Below, in pieces: positions 8,182 through 15,252 of a DNA stretch of 16,452 nt. The stretch lies in contig CAJWOI010000017.1 in assembly GCA_913044255.1 (NCBI GenBank), forward strand, positions 1 through 16,452, given 5' to 3'. This stretch comes from an uncultured Alphaproteobacteria bacterium. Lineage in GTDB: Bacteria; Pseudomonadota; Alphaproteobacteria; UBA7887. The notes beneath the pieces are model-generated. The model searched no databases, was not told the origin of the DNA, and saw only the letters and a program-made list of their open reading frames with translations. A program made the translations under genes and the position numbers. How positions within the stretch are numbered: the stretch's first letter is position 1; every line of letters starts with the position of its first letter.

Positions 8182-9342
8182 TCAACCGTTCACTGCAGCA
8201 TGATCCGCCTGACGCGGCGCTACCTTGGCGCCATCTCGCACTTTTTGCACACCGCCAACAATGACTGCCTCGCCGGCGATTACCCCATCCAATATCTCGA
8301 CCTCACCAGGCATGCGTTCACCTATCGCAATCGGACGCCGAATAGCCTGACCATCGATTACTACGTACACGTAGTTAGACGTCCCATCTGAGACAACAGC
8401 CTGTTCGGGAATCAGCACCGCATTGGAACGTTCGGCAACACCGAGTTCAACAAGCAAAAACATACCAGGCTTCAACGCCCTATCATCGTTCATTATAAGC
8501 GCGCGGACGCCAACTGCCCTAGTGATACGGTCAACTCGTGTGTCAACTGACGAAACATTCCCGAAAAAGACTCGATCAGGAAACGCATCTGTCCGGGCCG
8601 TAATTTCCTGCCCAACCTCGATATTGGAGAGGTTTCGCTCAGGAATTTGAAAATCGAGCTTAACAATAGATATATCATCAAGGGTCACTATTGGGTCATT
8701 GGGTACAATTAGCGCACCGGGGCTAACGCGACGCAAGCCAATACTTCCGGCAAATGGCGCCACTATTCGACGTTTTACCAACTGCTCACGAGCAACTCTG
8801 AGATTCGCCTCGCTTGATTGAACAATGGCTTGCGCCGCCTTGAGTTCCGCCAACAATTCTTCGACTCTTGCCACCGGAATGTTTTGGGTCTCGGATAGGC
8901 GCAGTGCGCGATTATAAAGGTGTTGAACATTTTGGAGTTGAGCTTCATACACCTGGACCTCAGCAACACGTACCTCCATCTCCGCACGTTGGACCCCGGA
9001 CTCCAAATTCACCAGTACCGAACCCTTCTTTACGGTCTCACCTTCCTCAAAACGGATCTGTTGGATTACACCCGTAACCTCCGAGGTAATCGTCACGGCC
9101 TCGTTCGCGAGCGCCGTCCCGATGGCCTCAAGCGTCACCGTAACGGAGTCTTTACGAGCAATCGCTACGTCTACCGGCGTAGGCGGGCGGGTGCTTTGAC
9201 CGGTCGACTGTTGCTCACTTGGCCCCAGGAACGCACCAATCAACGGAAGTTGATCGGCATGTTTCCAAAGCCCGTAACCGCCGGCCGCCATGACGCCAAT
9301 GACAACGAATTGAGTGACTGCAGACCGAATCGATTTTCTCAC
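8182..9342 (-). CDS. RND efflux periplasmic adaptor (membrane fusion protein)
   Basis: With the GTG start at 9342 the protein has 386 residues. That start is chosen because AGGGGA lies 6 nt upstream (9349-9354) and the product then begins with a basic stretch followed by one membrane helix (~10-27). A TTG farther upstream at 9405 would add 21 poorly conserved residues. There is no lipobox, so it is anchored by the helix. Domains in order are the first half of the lipoyl/barrel-sandwich domain (GVIQQIRFEEGETVKKGSVL), an alpha-hairpin that would meet the outer-membrane channel, the second lipoyl half (RIVAPFAGSIGLRRVSPGA), a beta-barrel with LKPGMFLLVEL, and a membrane-proximal domain. It links the pump to a TolC-like protein across the periplasm. 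It is the first gene of the operon adaptor-pump-dehydrogenase. Confidence 0.93.
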   Translation of the reverse strand: MRKSIRSAVTQFVVIGVMAAGGYGLWKHADQLPLIGAFLGPSEQQSTGQSTRPPTPVDVAIARKDSVTVTLEAIGTALANEAVTITSEVTGVIQQIRFEEGETVKKGSVLVNLESGVQRAEMEVRVAEVQVYEAQLQNVQHLYNRALRLSETQNIPVARVEELLAELKAAQAIVQSSEANLRVAREQLVKRRIVAPFAGSIGLRRVSPGALIVPNDPIVTLDDISIVKLDFQIPERNLSNIEVGQEITARTDAFPDRVFFGNVSSVDTRVDRITRAVGVRALIMNDDRALKPGMFLLVELGVAERSNAVLIPEQAVVSDGTSNYVYVVIDGQAIRRPIAIGERMPGEVEILDGVIAGEAVIVGGVQKVRDGAKVAPRQADHAAVNG

Positions 9343-9348
9343 ACAAAG

Positions 9349-9354
9349 TCCCCT
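9349..9354 (-). promoter_or_regulatory. Ribosome-binding site deciding the adaptor start
   Basis: AGGGGA on the minus strand, 6 nt before the GTG at 9342, supports the internal GTG over the more distal TTG at 9405 as start of the adaptor gene. Confidence 0.6.
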
Positions 9355-9538
9355 GTTTTTCGGAGAAGAGCGGATTATTCCGATATAGGGCGCCAGAGCA
9401 AGCAACTTCGTATCAATGAGTCCAAGTCGCCAAAACTATTCGGGTATCTCTTTAAAGACCCGCTCAGGACAGAAAACAAAAAAAAACTTAAAATGAACTT
9501 CTCAAACAATTATTACGACCAAACAGTGTACTGAAATA

Positions 9539-9553
9539 AAATCACCGTGATTT
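9539..9553. promoter_or_regulatory. 15-bp palindrome in divergent promoter region, possible operator
   Basis: AAATCAC-C-GTGATTT has perfect 7-bp arms around one central base. It lies 36 bp upstream of the GTG of the deacetylase-family gene, inside the 247-bp AT-rich region (9343-9589) that separates that gene from the divergent efflux operon. The same region holds an A-tract at about 9477-9486 and the sequence TCTTTAAAGA near 9450, but I see no convincing -35/-10 pair for either gene. The position suits a repressor or activator site for either direction. No regulator gene is adjacent to suggest which one. Confidence 0.4.
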
Positions 9554-9589
9554 AAATACTCTGAATCTAAAATCCGGATAAACATTAAC

Positions 9590-10510
9590 GTGACCACCCT
9601 AATATATACTCACAAAGCCTGCATGAGCCACGATACTGGCCATAACCATCCCGAACGTGCAGAAAGACTTCGTGCGGTGCTGGACGGATTAACAATGCCA
9701 TCTATGTCCGCACTTGATCATCGCGAAGCTCCCCTGGCAACATTGAGCCAATTGACCAGGGTTCACAGTAGAGCTTATATCGATCAAGTGCTTTCGACTG
9801 TGCCTTTTTCTGGACACGCATATCTTGACCCTGACACTGTAATTTCTCCGCGATCTGGAGAGGCCGCACGTCGTGCCGCCGGGGCGGTTTGTGGCGCCGT
9901 AGATGCTGTAATGCACGGTGATGCGACACGTGTATTTTGCGCGATCCGGCCTCCCGGACATCACGCCGACCCCGACCACGCAATGGGATTTTGCATTTTC
10001 AACAACGTAGCCGTGGGGGCTGCACACGCCCTTGTCCAGTACGGTATTCAACGTGTCGCAATAGTTGATTTTGATGTTCATCACGGGAATGGTACCCAGA
10101 ACATTTTCTCCCGAGAACCCAGAATACTACTCACCGGAAGTCACCAGATGCCTCTATATCCGGGTTCAGGTGCCGCATTTGAGGTCGGTCTTGGAAATAT
10201 CGTCAACATGCCACTAACGCCAAACTCCGGCAGAAAAGAATTTGAAGCCCAGTGGCGTACCCACGGGTTGACCCGCCTGGCTTCATTTGAACCCCAACTC
10301 ATCTTTATCTCAGCCGGTTTCGACGGTCACCGCGATGATCCCCTAGCGCAACTAGACCTGGTAGAAGCCGACTACGCTTGGCTAACGAATGAAGTTGTAG
10401 AAATCGCTGAGCAATCCGCGGCTGGTCGAGTTGTCTCTACGCTTGAAGGCGGTTACCAGCTCGACGCGCTTGCTGCTTCATGCGTCACGCACGTAAAAGC
10501 GCTCATGTAA
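9590..10510 (+). CDS. Histone-deacetylase-family zinc amidohydrolase
   Basis: The 306-residue protein is a full-length bacterial member of the arginase/deacetylase superfamily. GHNHPERAERL (17-27) is the family's opening motif. RPPGHHA (120-126) holds the two catalytic His (124, 125). DFDVHHGNG (160-168) supplies zinc ligands Asp162 and His164, SAGFDGHRDDPL (241-252) the third ligand Asp245, and EGGY (286-289) the transition-state Tyr289. All needed residues are there, so it should be active as a soluble deacetylase. The class II HDAC-like set also includes acetylpolyamine amidohydrolases and AcuC-like proteins; which acyl substrate this one uses is not evident. The start is a GTG with only a weak purine stretch upstream; an HTH or membrane segment is absent. 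It is transcribed alone, convergent with the lipoprotein gene 30 bp away. Confidence 0.93.
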   Translation: MTTLIYTHKACMSHDTGHNHPERAERLRAVLDGLTMPSMSALDHREAPLATLSQLTRVHSRAYIDQVLSTVPFSGHAYLDPDTVISPRSGEAARRAAGAVCGAVDAVMHGDATRVFCAIRPPGHHADPDHAMGFCIFNNVAVGAAHALVQYGIQRVAIVDFDVHHGNGTQNIFSREPRILLTGSHQMPLYPGSGAAFEVGLGNIVNMPLTPNSGRKEFEAQWRTHGLTRLASFEPQLIFISAGFDGHRDDPLAQLDLVEADYAWLTNEVVEIAEQSAAGRVVSTLEGGYQLDALAASCVTHVKALM

Positions 10511-10537
10511 CAGCAGAATGTGCTGGGTTGCAGACCC
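10511..10537. terminator. Two small adjacent hairpins between convergent genes
   Basis: The 30-bp gap between the deacetylase gene and the lipoprotein gene holds CAGCA-gaatg-TGCTG (10511-10525) and GGGT-tgcag-ACCC (10525-10537), which share one base. Both stems are short (5 and 4 bp) and neither is followed by a clear U-run, so factor-independent termination is only possible, not shown. Confidence 0.25.
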
Positions 10538-10540
10538 GAA

Positions 10541-11017
10541 TTATTGATTGCTCGCAATTTGCCAGGTTCCGTCTGGCTGGCGGCAAGCCGTACCGTACGC
10601 ATCCTGAGTTTCTCCGCCTACCGTGATTGTTTGTTGGAACTCCCGACAATATTGTCCAGATTCCGTCTGGTAAGTCTGCGTTGGTGTGTAGGTACCCGAA
10701 TTACCTGAATCCGGATTGGCCCAACTTGTCGTGGTGCCGATCGGAGAAGCATCGATAGCTTCATCGTATGCTTGAGCAGCATAAAGCTGATCCGCTTTAT
10801 CGAGTGATTGGCCGATTTCGCTCCCGACCAGAGCTCCCAGCAGGACGCCAGCCCCAACCGCCACCAATTGGCCCGTGCCATCGCCCACTTGGGCTCCCGC
10901 TATTCCACCGATAGCAGCGCCAACAGCAGCGCCGATCCCCTCCTTTGGTCCTACGTCTTGCAGACATGCGGAAAGCAGCACCGCAGACGCCATGGTTAAT
11001 ACGGAAGTCGATTTCAT
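10541..11017 (-). CDS. Glycine-zipper outer-membrane lipoprotein (17 kDa surface antigen type)
   Basis: From ATG 11017, 7 nt after GAGGG, the product has 158 residues. This start gives a proper lipoprotein signal peptide ending in LLSAC with the acylated Cys at position 18; the longer frame back to 11065 would bury it. Residues ~27-75 form a glycine zipper with repeated GxxxG spacing (GAAVGAAIGGIAGAQVG, then GVLLGALVGSEIGQSL), expected to insert in a membrane. The C-terminal domain has YCREFQQTITVGGETQDAYGTACRQPDGTW, the signature block of the Rickettsia 17-kDa antigen/RT0821 family, with two Cys that may pair. The protein probably sits in the outer membrane and affects envelope stability, but no biochemical role is established for the family that I can cite. 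It diverges from pdxH and has a CRP-type promoter candidate upstream. Confidence 0.9.
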   Translation of the reverse strand: MKSTSVLTMASAVLLSACLQDVGPKEGIGAAVGAAIGGIAGAQVGDGTGQLVAVGAGVLLGALVGSEIGQSLDKADQLYAAQAYDEAIDASPIGTTTSWANPDSGNSGTYTPTQTYQTESGQYCREFQQTITVGGETQDAYGTACRQPDGTWQIASNQ

Positions 11018-11057
11018 ATTGTTGCCCTCATATCCAAACTCGAAAGGTGTCTCTACA

Positions 11058-11107
11058 CTATGCAATTAAAAGCCCAAAAGTCTATTAGGTATGTGACGCC
11101 GGTCACG
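11058..11107 (-). promoter_or_regulatory. Candidate class II CRP-type promoter of the lipoprotein gene
   Basis: TGTGA-N6-TCACG at 11092-11107 matches 9 of 10 fixed bases of the CRP consensus TGTGA-N6-TCACA. On the minus strand a -10-like TTTAAT lies at 11070-11065, which places the start of transcription near 11058. The centre of the palindrome (11099.5) is then at -41.5, the exact position of class II activation, where the activator replaces the -35 contact. As expected, no good -35 hexamer is present. The resulting leader is 41 nt and contains the GAGGG ribosome-binding site. The geometry is seen in the sequence; binding by a CRP/FNR-family protein is inferred. Confidence 0.5.
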
Positions 11108-11187
11108 TCCAACTTGGAAGACATACGCCACACATTTCCATCAGATAATTTACCTGCCGGAAAATCAAAAGCACCATATTGTCGGCA

Positions 11188-11215
11188 ATTATTATATAAG
11201 AACGCAATATGTCAA
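11188..11215 (-). promoter_or_regulatory. Alternative sigma70-like promoter for the lipoprotein gene
   Basis: On the minus strand a perfect TTGACA (11215-11210) is followed after 16 bp by AATAAT (11193-11188). It would give a leader of about 160 nt that contains the CRP-type site downstream of the start, where binding would repress. A perfect TATAAT overlaps but only 13 bp from TTGACA, too close. It may be the second promoter of the lipoprotein gene. Confidence 0.35.
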
Positions 11216-11242
11216 AAAAACGGCCGCTGGATAACGAGTCTG

Positions 11243-11833
11243 ATGTCGATCCCGGAATTAAATGATCCGCTAGCCCTATTCCACAACTGGCTGCACGAAG
11301 CGGAAGAAAAGGAGGTTGGCGATCCAACGGCCGCATGCCTTGCTACAGCAAGTATTGATGCGATTCCCTCCGCACGTATGGTGTTGCTCAAAAATGCCGA
11401 TTCGAGTGGTTTTGTATTCTATACGAATTTGGAAAGCCGCAAAGGAGACGATTTAAGCAATAACCCCCAAGCAGCGCTGTGTTTTCACTGGGAATCGTTG
11501 CACCGACAGGTGCGTATAGAAGGCAGTGTGGCCCTAGTGCCAGGAGGTGAAGCTGACCAATATTTTTCAACCAGACCAAAAGCGGTGCAAATTGGTGCGT
11601 GGGCAAGTACCCAATCAAAACCTCTGAAAAATCGTTCTCACCTGGACCAGAGGGTAGTCGAGTACACAGCCAAATTTGGTAAGAGCACGGTCCCCCGACC
11701 CACACACTGGTCAGGATACAGGGTTGCGCCAGAACGGATAGAATTCTGGCAACAAGAAGATTTCCGTCTTCATGATCGGGTATTATACGTGCGAGATGGT
11801 TCGATCTGGCACCACAAAAGTCTGTTCCCTTAG
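11243..11833 (+). CDS. pdxH: Pyridoxamine/pyridoxine 5'-phosphate oxidase
   Basis: PdxH is an FMN-dependent homodimer that oxidises pyridoxine or pyridoxamine 5'-phosphate to pyridoxal 5'-phosphate with oxygen. From ATG 11243 the protein has 196 residues, close to family size. It begins SIPELNDPLALFHNWLHEAE, the usual N-terminus. FMN-binding blocks are SARMVLLK, FVFYTNLESRKG and FHWESLHRQVRIEG; substrate and dimer contacts are TRPKAVQIGAWAS, VPRPTHWSGYRVAPERIEFWQ and RLHDRVLY; the chain ends LFP as in relatives. The frame runs back to an ATG at 11060, but those 61 residues have no family character and lie in the divergent promoter region, so I reject them. The ribosome-binding site is weak (GAG, 4 nt before ATG). 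A cation transporter gene follows after 39 bp. Confidence 0.95.
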   Translation: MSIPELNDPLALFHNWLHEAEEKEVGDPTAACLATASIDAIPSARMVLLKNADSSGFVFYTNLESRKGDDLSNNPQAALCFHWESLHRQVRIEGSVALVPGGEADQYFSTRPKAVQIGAWASTQSKPLKNRSHLDQRVVEYTAKFGKSTVPRPTHWSGYRVAPERIEFWQQEDFRLHDRVLYVRDGSIWHHKSLFP

Positions 11834-11872
11834 TCAAAACTAGACCATGCAATTCTCTTACAAAACCACATT

Positions 11873-12799
11873 ATGCGACAAATGAAGACCGAGTGCATGC
11901 CACCGGAAAAAGCTGCCAGACTTATGCGGTTAGCAACCTACGCATCGGTCCTCGTAGCCTCCATACTCGTCAGCATAAAACTCGGCGCTTGGTTGTTCAG
12001 CGGCTCGGTCGCGGTGCTTTCATCCCTGATCGATTCCGCTCTCGACGCTGTTGCTTCGATAGTTACTTTGTTCGCCGTCCATCATGCATTAACGCCAGCG
12101 GATCGGGAGCATCGGTTCGGCCATGGAAAGGCAGAATCTATTGCCGCATTGGGACAGGCCGCTTTTATCACGGGCTCTGCAATCTTCTTATTATTCGAAG
12201 CTGGAAATCGGTTAACTCAGCCACAACTGATCGACCATGGCAATCTGGCGATAGCAGTGATGTCCGTCTCAGTAGTGTTGACCTTCGCCCTCGTCCGACT
12301 CCAATTGTACGTGGTGCATCGCACCGGATCGCTCGCTATAGGTGCCGATTCAGTTCATTACAAGGCCGATCTCCTGGTTAACGCCGGCATCATTGCATCA
12401 CTAGTTTTAGCCACACGCTTTGGAATACCCGTAGCGGATCCACTTATTGCGGTTGCGGTAGCTGTCTACATCCTGTACAGCGCCTGGCAAGTTGGGCGTG
12501 AAGCGTTGGACTCACTGATGGACCATGAACTTTCCAAGAACGATCGCGATCGAATAGGTGATATCGTCAGAGCCCACACTGAGGTCAAAGGATTGCATGA
12601 TCTCCGAACCCGAATGGCCGGCACAAAACCGTTCGTTCAACTTCACTTGGAACTACCTGGACATATGACGCTTCACGACGCACACATTATTTCAGATCAA
12701 GTCGAGGCGGACCTCCTAGTTGAATTTCCCGGAGCTGAGGTAATCATCCATCAAGACCCCGAAGGAATTAATGAAAAGATCGACGACTTCAATGACTAG
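11873..12799 (+). CDS. fieF: Cation diffusion facilitator, FieF type
   Basis: This 308-residue inner-membrane metal/proton antiporter exports divalent cations such as zinc or ferrous iron. Six membrane helices are expected in the first ~215 residues. The transport-site residues match E. coli FieF: Asp54 and Asp58 in SLIDSALD (helix 2), and His162 and Asp166 in SVHYKAD (helix 5). FGHGKAES (82-89) is the conserved loop after helix 2. The cytoplasmic tail has LHDLRTRMAG, QLHLELPG and VIIHQDP, the dimer-forming metal-binding domain. ATG codons at 11873, 11882 and 11897 are all possible; the last gives a length closest to FieF. It lies 39 bp after pdxH on the same strand and may be co-transcribed. 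The metal selected is not certain from the sequence. Confidence 0.92.
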   Translation: MRQMKTECMPPEKAARLMRLATYASVLVASILVSIKLGAWLFSGSVAVLSSLIDSALDAVASIVTLFAVHHALTPADREHRFGHGKAESIAALGQAAFITGSAIFLLFEAGNRLTQPQLIDHGNLAIAVMSVSVVLTFALVRLQLYVVHRTGSLAIGADSVHYKADLLVNAGIIASLVLATRFGIPVADPLIAVAVAVYILYSAWQVGREALDSLMDHELSKNDRDRIGDIVRAHTEVKGLHDLRTRMAGTKPFVQLHLELPGHMTLHDAHIISDQVEADLLVEFPGAEVIIHQDPEGINEKIDDFND

Positions 12800-12893
12800 T
12801 GGGGGGCCGCACTCAACCAGGGGGCTGGACCGCACGATAGCTCCATATTACGGTGCAACATGCACGCCCCAAGAAGCGTGGACCAAAGGATAT
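12800..12893. other. 94-bp gap between convergent genes
   Basis: The gap between the cation transporter and the molybdopterin gene contains GTGCA-aca-TGCAC (12853-12865) and a short CCAG-gggg-CTGG, neither with a U-run. I see no gene and no convincing terminator here. Confidence 0.3.
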
Positions 12894-14537
12894 CTAAGAA
12901 GCGGTTGCACGAACTGAGTGCAGCGCCTGCGGAGTGTCGATATCGACCAAAACTCCGCCATCTCCTATTTCCACCTCGCACACCAAGTCATCGTACTCAC
13001 CTATTAAATGGCGTGCACCAACATCGCCTGAGACTGCCGTCATTTCAGAGAAAAACCGCGCATCCCAGATTACCGGGTTACCGCGTTTGCCGTTACTTGT
13101 TGGCACACAAATCGCGCGGCCTTCAATGGGATCGAACGCAGATACCAGCTTGTTAACGTGCGAAGCGGTAACTTGGGGCATGTCGGCCAAACACACCAGC
13201 ACGCCGTCAGCAGCACCAGGAAGCTCGTAAATTCCAGCCCGAAGACTACTGCTCAAACCTTCAGCGTAATCTGGATTGTGGATAAACGTTACCTCACATC
13301 CCTCCAGCTCGGTCCGTATATGGTCTGCTTCGTGGCCAGTAACTACTATCAGCGGCCCTGCCTTGGAGGTCAAAATCGTTTCGACTACGCGACGAATCAT
13401 TGAGATGCCATCGATTTGCGCCAGCAGTTTATTTATTGCGCCCATCCGGCGAGACTGCCCTGCCGCGAGCAGCACTGCGGGTATAGTCGGCTCTCGCTTG
13501 ATACCTTCAACACTAGGCTGAACTCCATGGCGTGGTTGTGGACGAGAGGGAATCTCCTTTAAAAGGCCGCCAGCGCCCATCAACATGATATCTTTAGGTG
13601 TCACCTCAAGATTCGCAGATAGCCGTTCGAGAACCCAATCAAACCCATTGAGCTTGGGAGAACGAGCACAGCCCGGCAAACCTAATACCGGTGTTTGCCT
13701 GAGACCTTCACCGATATGACCAAGAAGCATCAGGTTCCCTGGATCTACGGGCATACCAAAATGATCAATGATACCACCCACCGATTCCAAACCAAGCGGC
13801 ACAACGTCACGACGATCAACGATTGCTGACGCACCACTTATCAAGATGATATGACAGCCACCCGACCGTAGTTTCTGGATGGCTGCGCCAACTACTGTTT
13901 CCTCGTGTTCCACCACTTCACTGGCTATCAATATCGATCCGAGCGTCTCCACACGCGCGCGGGCCGTTTTGATCGTATTTTCTAATACAGACTGTTTCGT
14001 GCCTGGCAAACGCGTAAGTATCAAACCCATCTTCTTGGCTGTGAACTTCGCAACATCAATAACTGGCACCGGAGTCTGAGAAATCGCCGCAGCCGCTTTG
14101 ACGATTCGTCCCGACACAGCGAAAGGGATCACTTTCACTGTTGCTACCATTTGTTTAGGAATCACCACGTCGCAGTGCGGAAGCGTAGCAATGGTCAATG
14201 ATTCGTGGAGCAAATTGATTTGATCAATGCGGGCGCTGTCAATCACCGCCAACCCACGCGTATTAGCGTATAGGTTGCAACGACCTGTGAAGGCGCTGTT
14301 GCAAGTGACGCCGTCCCCCATAATCGTCGATGCAACCTGCATCGCTCCCACATCTTCCGAAAGATCACCTTCATCTAATCTAGCCGCAATCACATTCTCG
14401 ACCCCAGTGGCTTGCAGCGCCAAAATGTCCTCTTTGGACAGCACGCGGCCTTTCTTAAATTTCGCCCGGGATGTCTTAATGCTATGTGCAAGCAAGGCCC
14501 CCTCAGCCTCCGCCAAGGTCATCCGCTTAAATTCCAT
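12894..14537 (-). CDS. Fused molybdopterin-binding (MoeA/CinA-like) and MocA-like cytidylyltransferase
   Basis: The protein has 547 residues in two domains. Residues 1-~330 include a MoeA/MogA/CinA-like molybdopterin-binding fold, with ISGASAIVDRRDVVP (233-247) in the place of the SGGxS/D loop and GLPGCARSPKLNGFDW (286-301) where MoeA has PGNP. Residues ~351-547 are a MobA/MocA-type nucleotidyltransferase: LAAGQSRRMG (357-366), NKLL (369-372), GLSSSLRAG (427-435), CLADMPQV (449-456), KRGNPVIW (484-491), SGDVGARHL (503-511) and DIDTP (532-536). MocA attaches CMP to the molybdenum cofactor, giving the cytosine dinucleotide form used by CO dehydrogenase and xanthine-oxidase-type enzymes. The N-terminal domain may present or metallate the pterin; that is inference. 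An AGGG lies ~8 nt before the ATG, 10 bp after the upstream XdhC gene. It is the last gene of the operon. Confidence 0.9.
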   Translation of the reverse strand: MEFKRMTLAEAEGALLAHSIKTSRAKFKKGRVLSKEDILALQATGVENVIAARLDEGDLSEDVGAMQVASTIMGDGVTCNSAFTGRCNLYANTRGLAVIDSARIDQINLLHESLTIATLPHCDVVIPKQMVATVKVIPFAVSGRIVKAAAAISQTPVPVIDVAKFTAKKMGLILTRLPGTKQSVLENTIKTARARVETLGSILIASEVVEHEETVVGAAIQKLRSGGCHIILISGASAIVDRRDVVPLGLESVGGIIDHFGMPVDPGNLMLLGHIGEGLRQTPVLGLPGCARSPKLNGFDWVLERLSANLEVTPKDIMLMGAGGLLKEIPSRPQPRHGVQPSVEGIKREPTIPAVLLAAGQSRRMGAINKLLAQIDGISMIRRVVETILTSKAGPLIVVTGHEADHIRTELEGCEVTFIHNPDYAEGLSSSLRAGIYELPGAADGVLVCLADMPQVTASHVNKLVSAFDPIEGRAICVPTSNGKRGNPVIWDARFFSEMTAVSGDVGARHLIGEYDDLVCEVEIGDGGVLVDIDTPQALHSVRATAS

Positions 14538-14547
14538 ATTTTTGCCC

Positions 14548-15249
14548 TTACGACGTAGCCGGCGCTGTGGAAATGTGACGCGCCTGGGTGACCTCCGCTA
14601 GAATTGCCACGGCAATCTCGGCCGGGGATTTTGCACCAATCGCCAGCCCAACCGGTCCGTGAATGCGTTCACAGGCTGCCTTATCAAAGCCAAGCCGCTC
14701 GAGACGGTTGAGACGAGCACGGTGGGTCTTCTTGCTACCTAATGAACCAATATAAAACGCCTCAGACGATAGCGCTACTCCGAGCGCAGCGTCGTCTAGC
14801 TTTGGATCATGCGTCAACGTCACAATAGCAGTCCGTACATCCGGCCCAATACAGCGGAGTGCCTCGTCGGGCCATTCGTTGGATATATCGACGCCAGGAA
14901 ATCTTTCTTCCGTGGCAAATGCCCCTCGCGGATCAATTACCGTAACACGGTATCCGGTGCGTGCAGCCATTAACGAAAGGGCTTGTGCAATGTGAACCGC
15001 GCCTACCATCACCATACGAAGTGGCGGGTTGTGAACCTGCAGAAACAAACTTGCTCCCTCGCAATCGACAACCTGGCTCCTGTCTTCGGCAATGGCCTTT
15101 CGAGCCAAAAGAACTGTTGTTTCTGATGCCCCGCCACCTGAAGACTCGTCAATGAGCCATTGGCCCTTGCCTTCCAACAGCGTCGCTAACGCAATCGGCC
15201 GGCCTTCTGCACGGCCTAAGTTCAAAGCTGTGAGCAACTTACTTTCCAT
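14548..15249 (-). CDS. XdhC-family protein, C-terminal NAD-binding-type half
   Basis: The 233-residue protein carries the XdhC C-terminal Rossmann domain: VGAVHIAQAL (82-91), VIDPRGAFATEERFPG, LTHDPKLDD, YIGSLGSKKTHRARL and GPVGLAIGAKSPAEIAVAILAEV. The Val in GAVHIA, where other XdhC proteins have Gly, is usual in this subfamily. XdhC of Rhodobacter binds molybdenum cofactor, protects its sulfurated form and hands it to xanthine dehydrogenase; CoxI/CoxF-type relatives serve CO dehydrogenase. The first ~75 residues resemble a degenerate copy of the N-terminal XdhC domain (EGRPIALAT against EGRGVALAT in the gene before). The ATG lies 3 nt after the stop of that gene, so the two are coupled. Together they equal one full XdhC. 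Confidence 0.9.
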   Translation of the reverse strand: MESKLLTALNLGRAEGRPIALATLLEGKGQWLIDESSGGGASETTVLLARKAIAEDRSQVVDCEGASLFLQVHNPPLRMVMVGAVHIAQALSLMAARTGYRVTVIDPRGAFATEERFPGVDISNEWPDEALRCIGPDVRTAIVTLTHDPKLDDAALGVALSSEAFYIGSLGSKKTHRARLNRLERLGFDKAACERIHGPVGLAIGAKSPAEIAVAILAEVTQARHISTAPATS

Positions 15250-15252
15250 CGC

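Noticed and set aside
9343..9405. Longer adaptor start at TTG 9405
   Set aside because: The GTG at 9342 has AGGGGA at 6 nt and gives a normal anchor; the extra 21 residues have no family character.
11018..11065. N-terminal extension of the lipoprotein from 11065
   Set aside because: It would put 16 polar residues before the signal peptide; ATG 11017 has a good ribosome-binding site.
11196..11215. TTGACA with a perfect TATAAT on the minus strand
   Set aside because: They are 13 bp apart, too close for sigma70; AATAAT at 16 bp was used instead as a weak candidate.
11060..11242. N-terminal extension of PdxH from ATG 11060
   Set aside because: The 61 residues have no PdxH likeness and overlap the divergent promoter region of the lipoprotein gene.
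11209..11265. A frameshift splitting the PdxH N-terminus
   Set aside because: The frame starting at ATG 11243 already gives the usual short alphaproteobacterial N-terminus, so no lost segment is needed.
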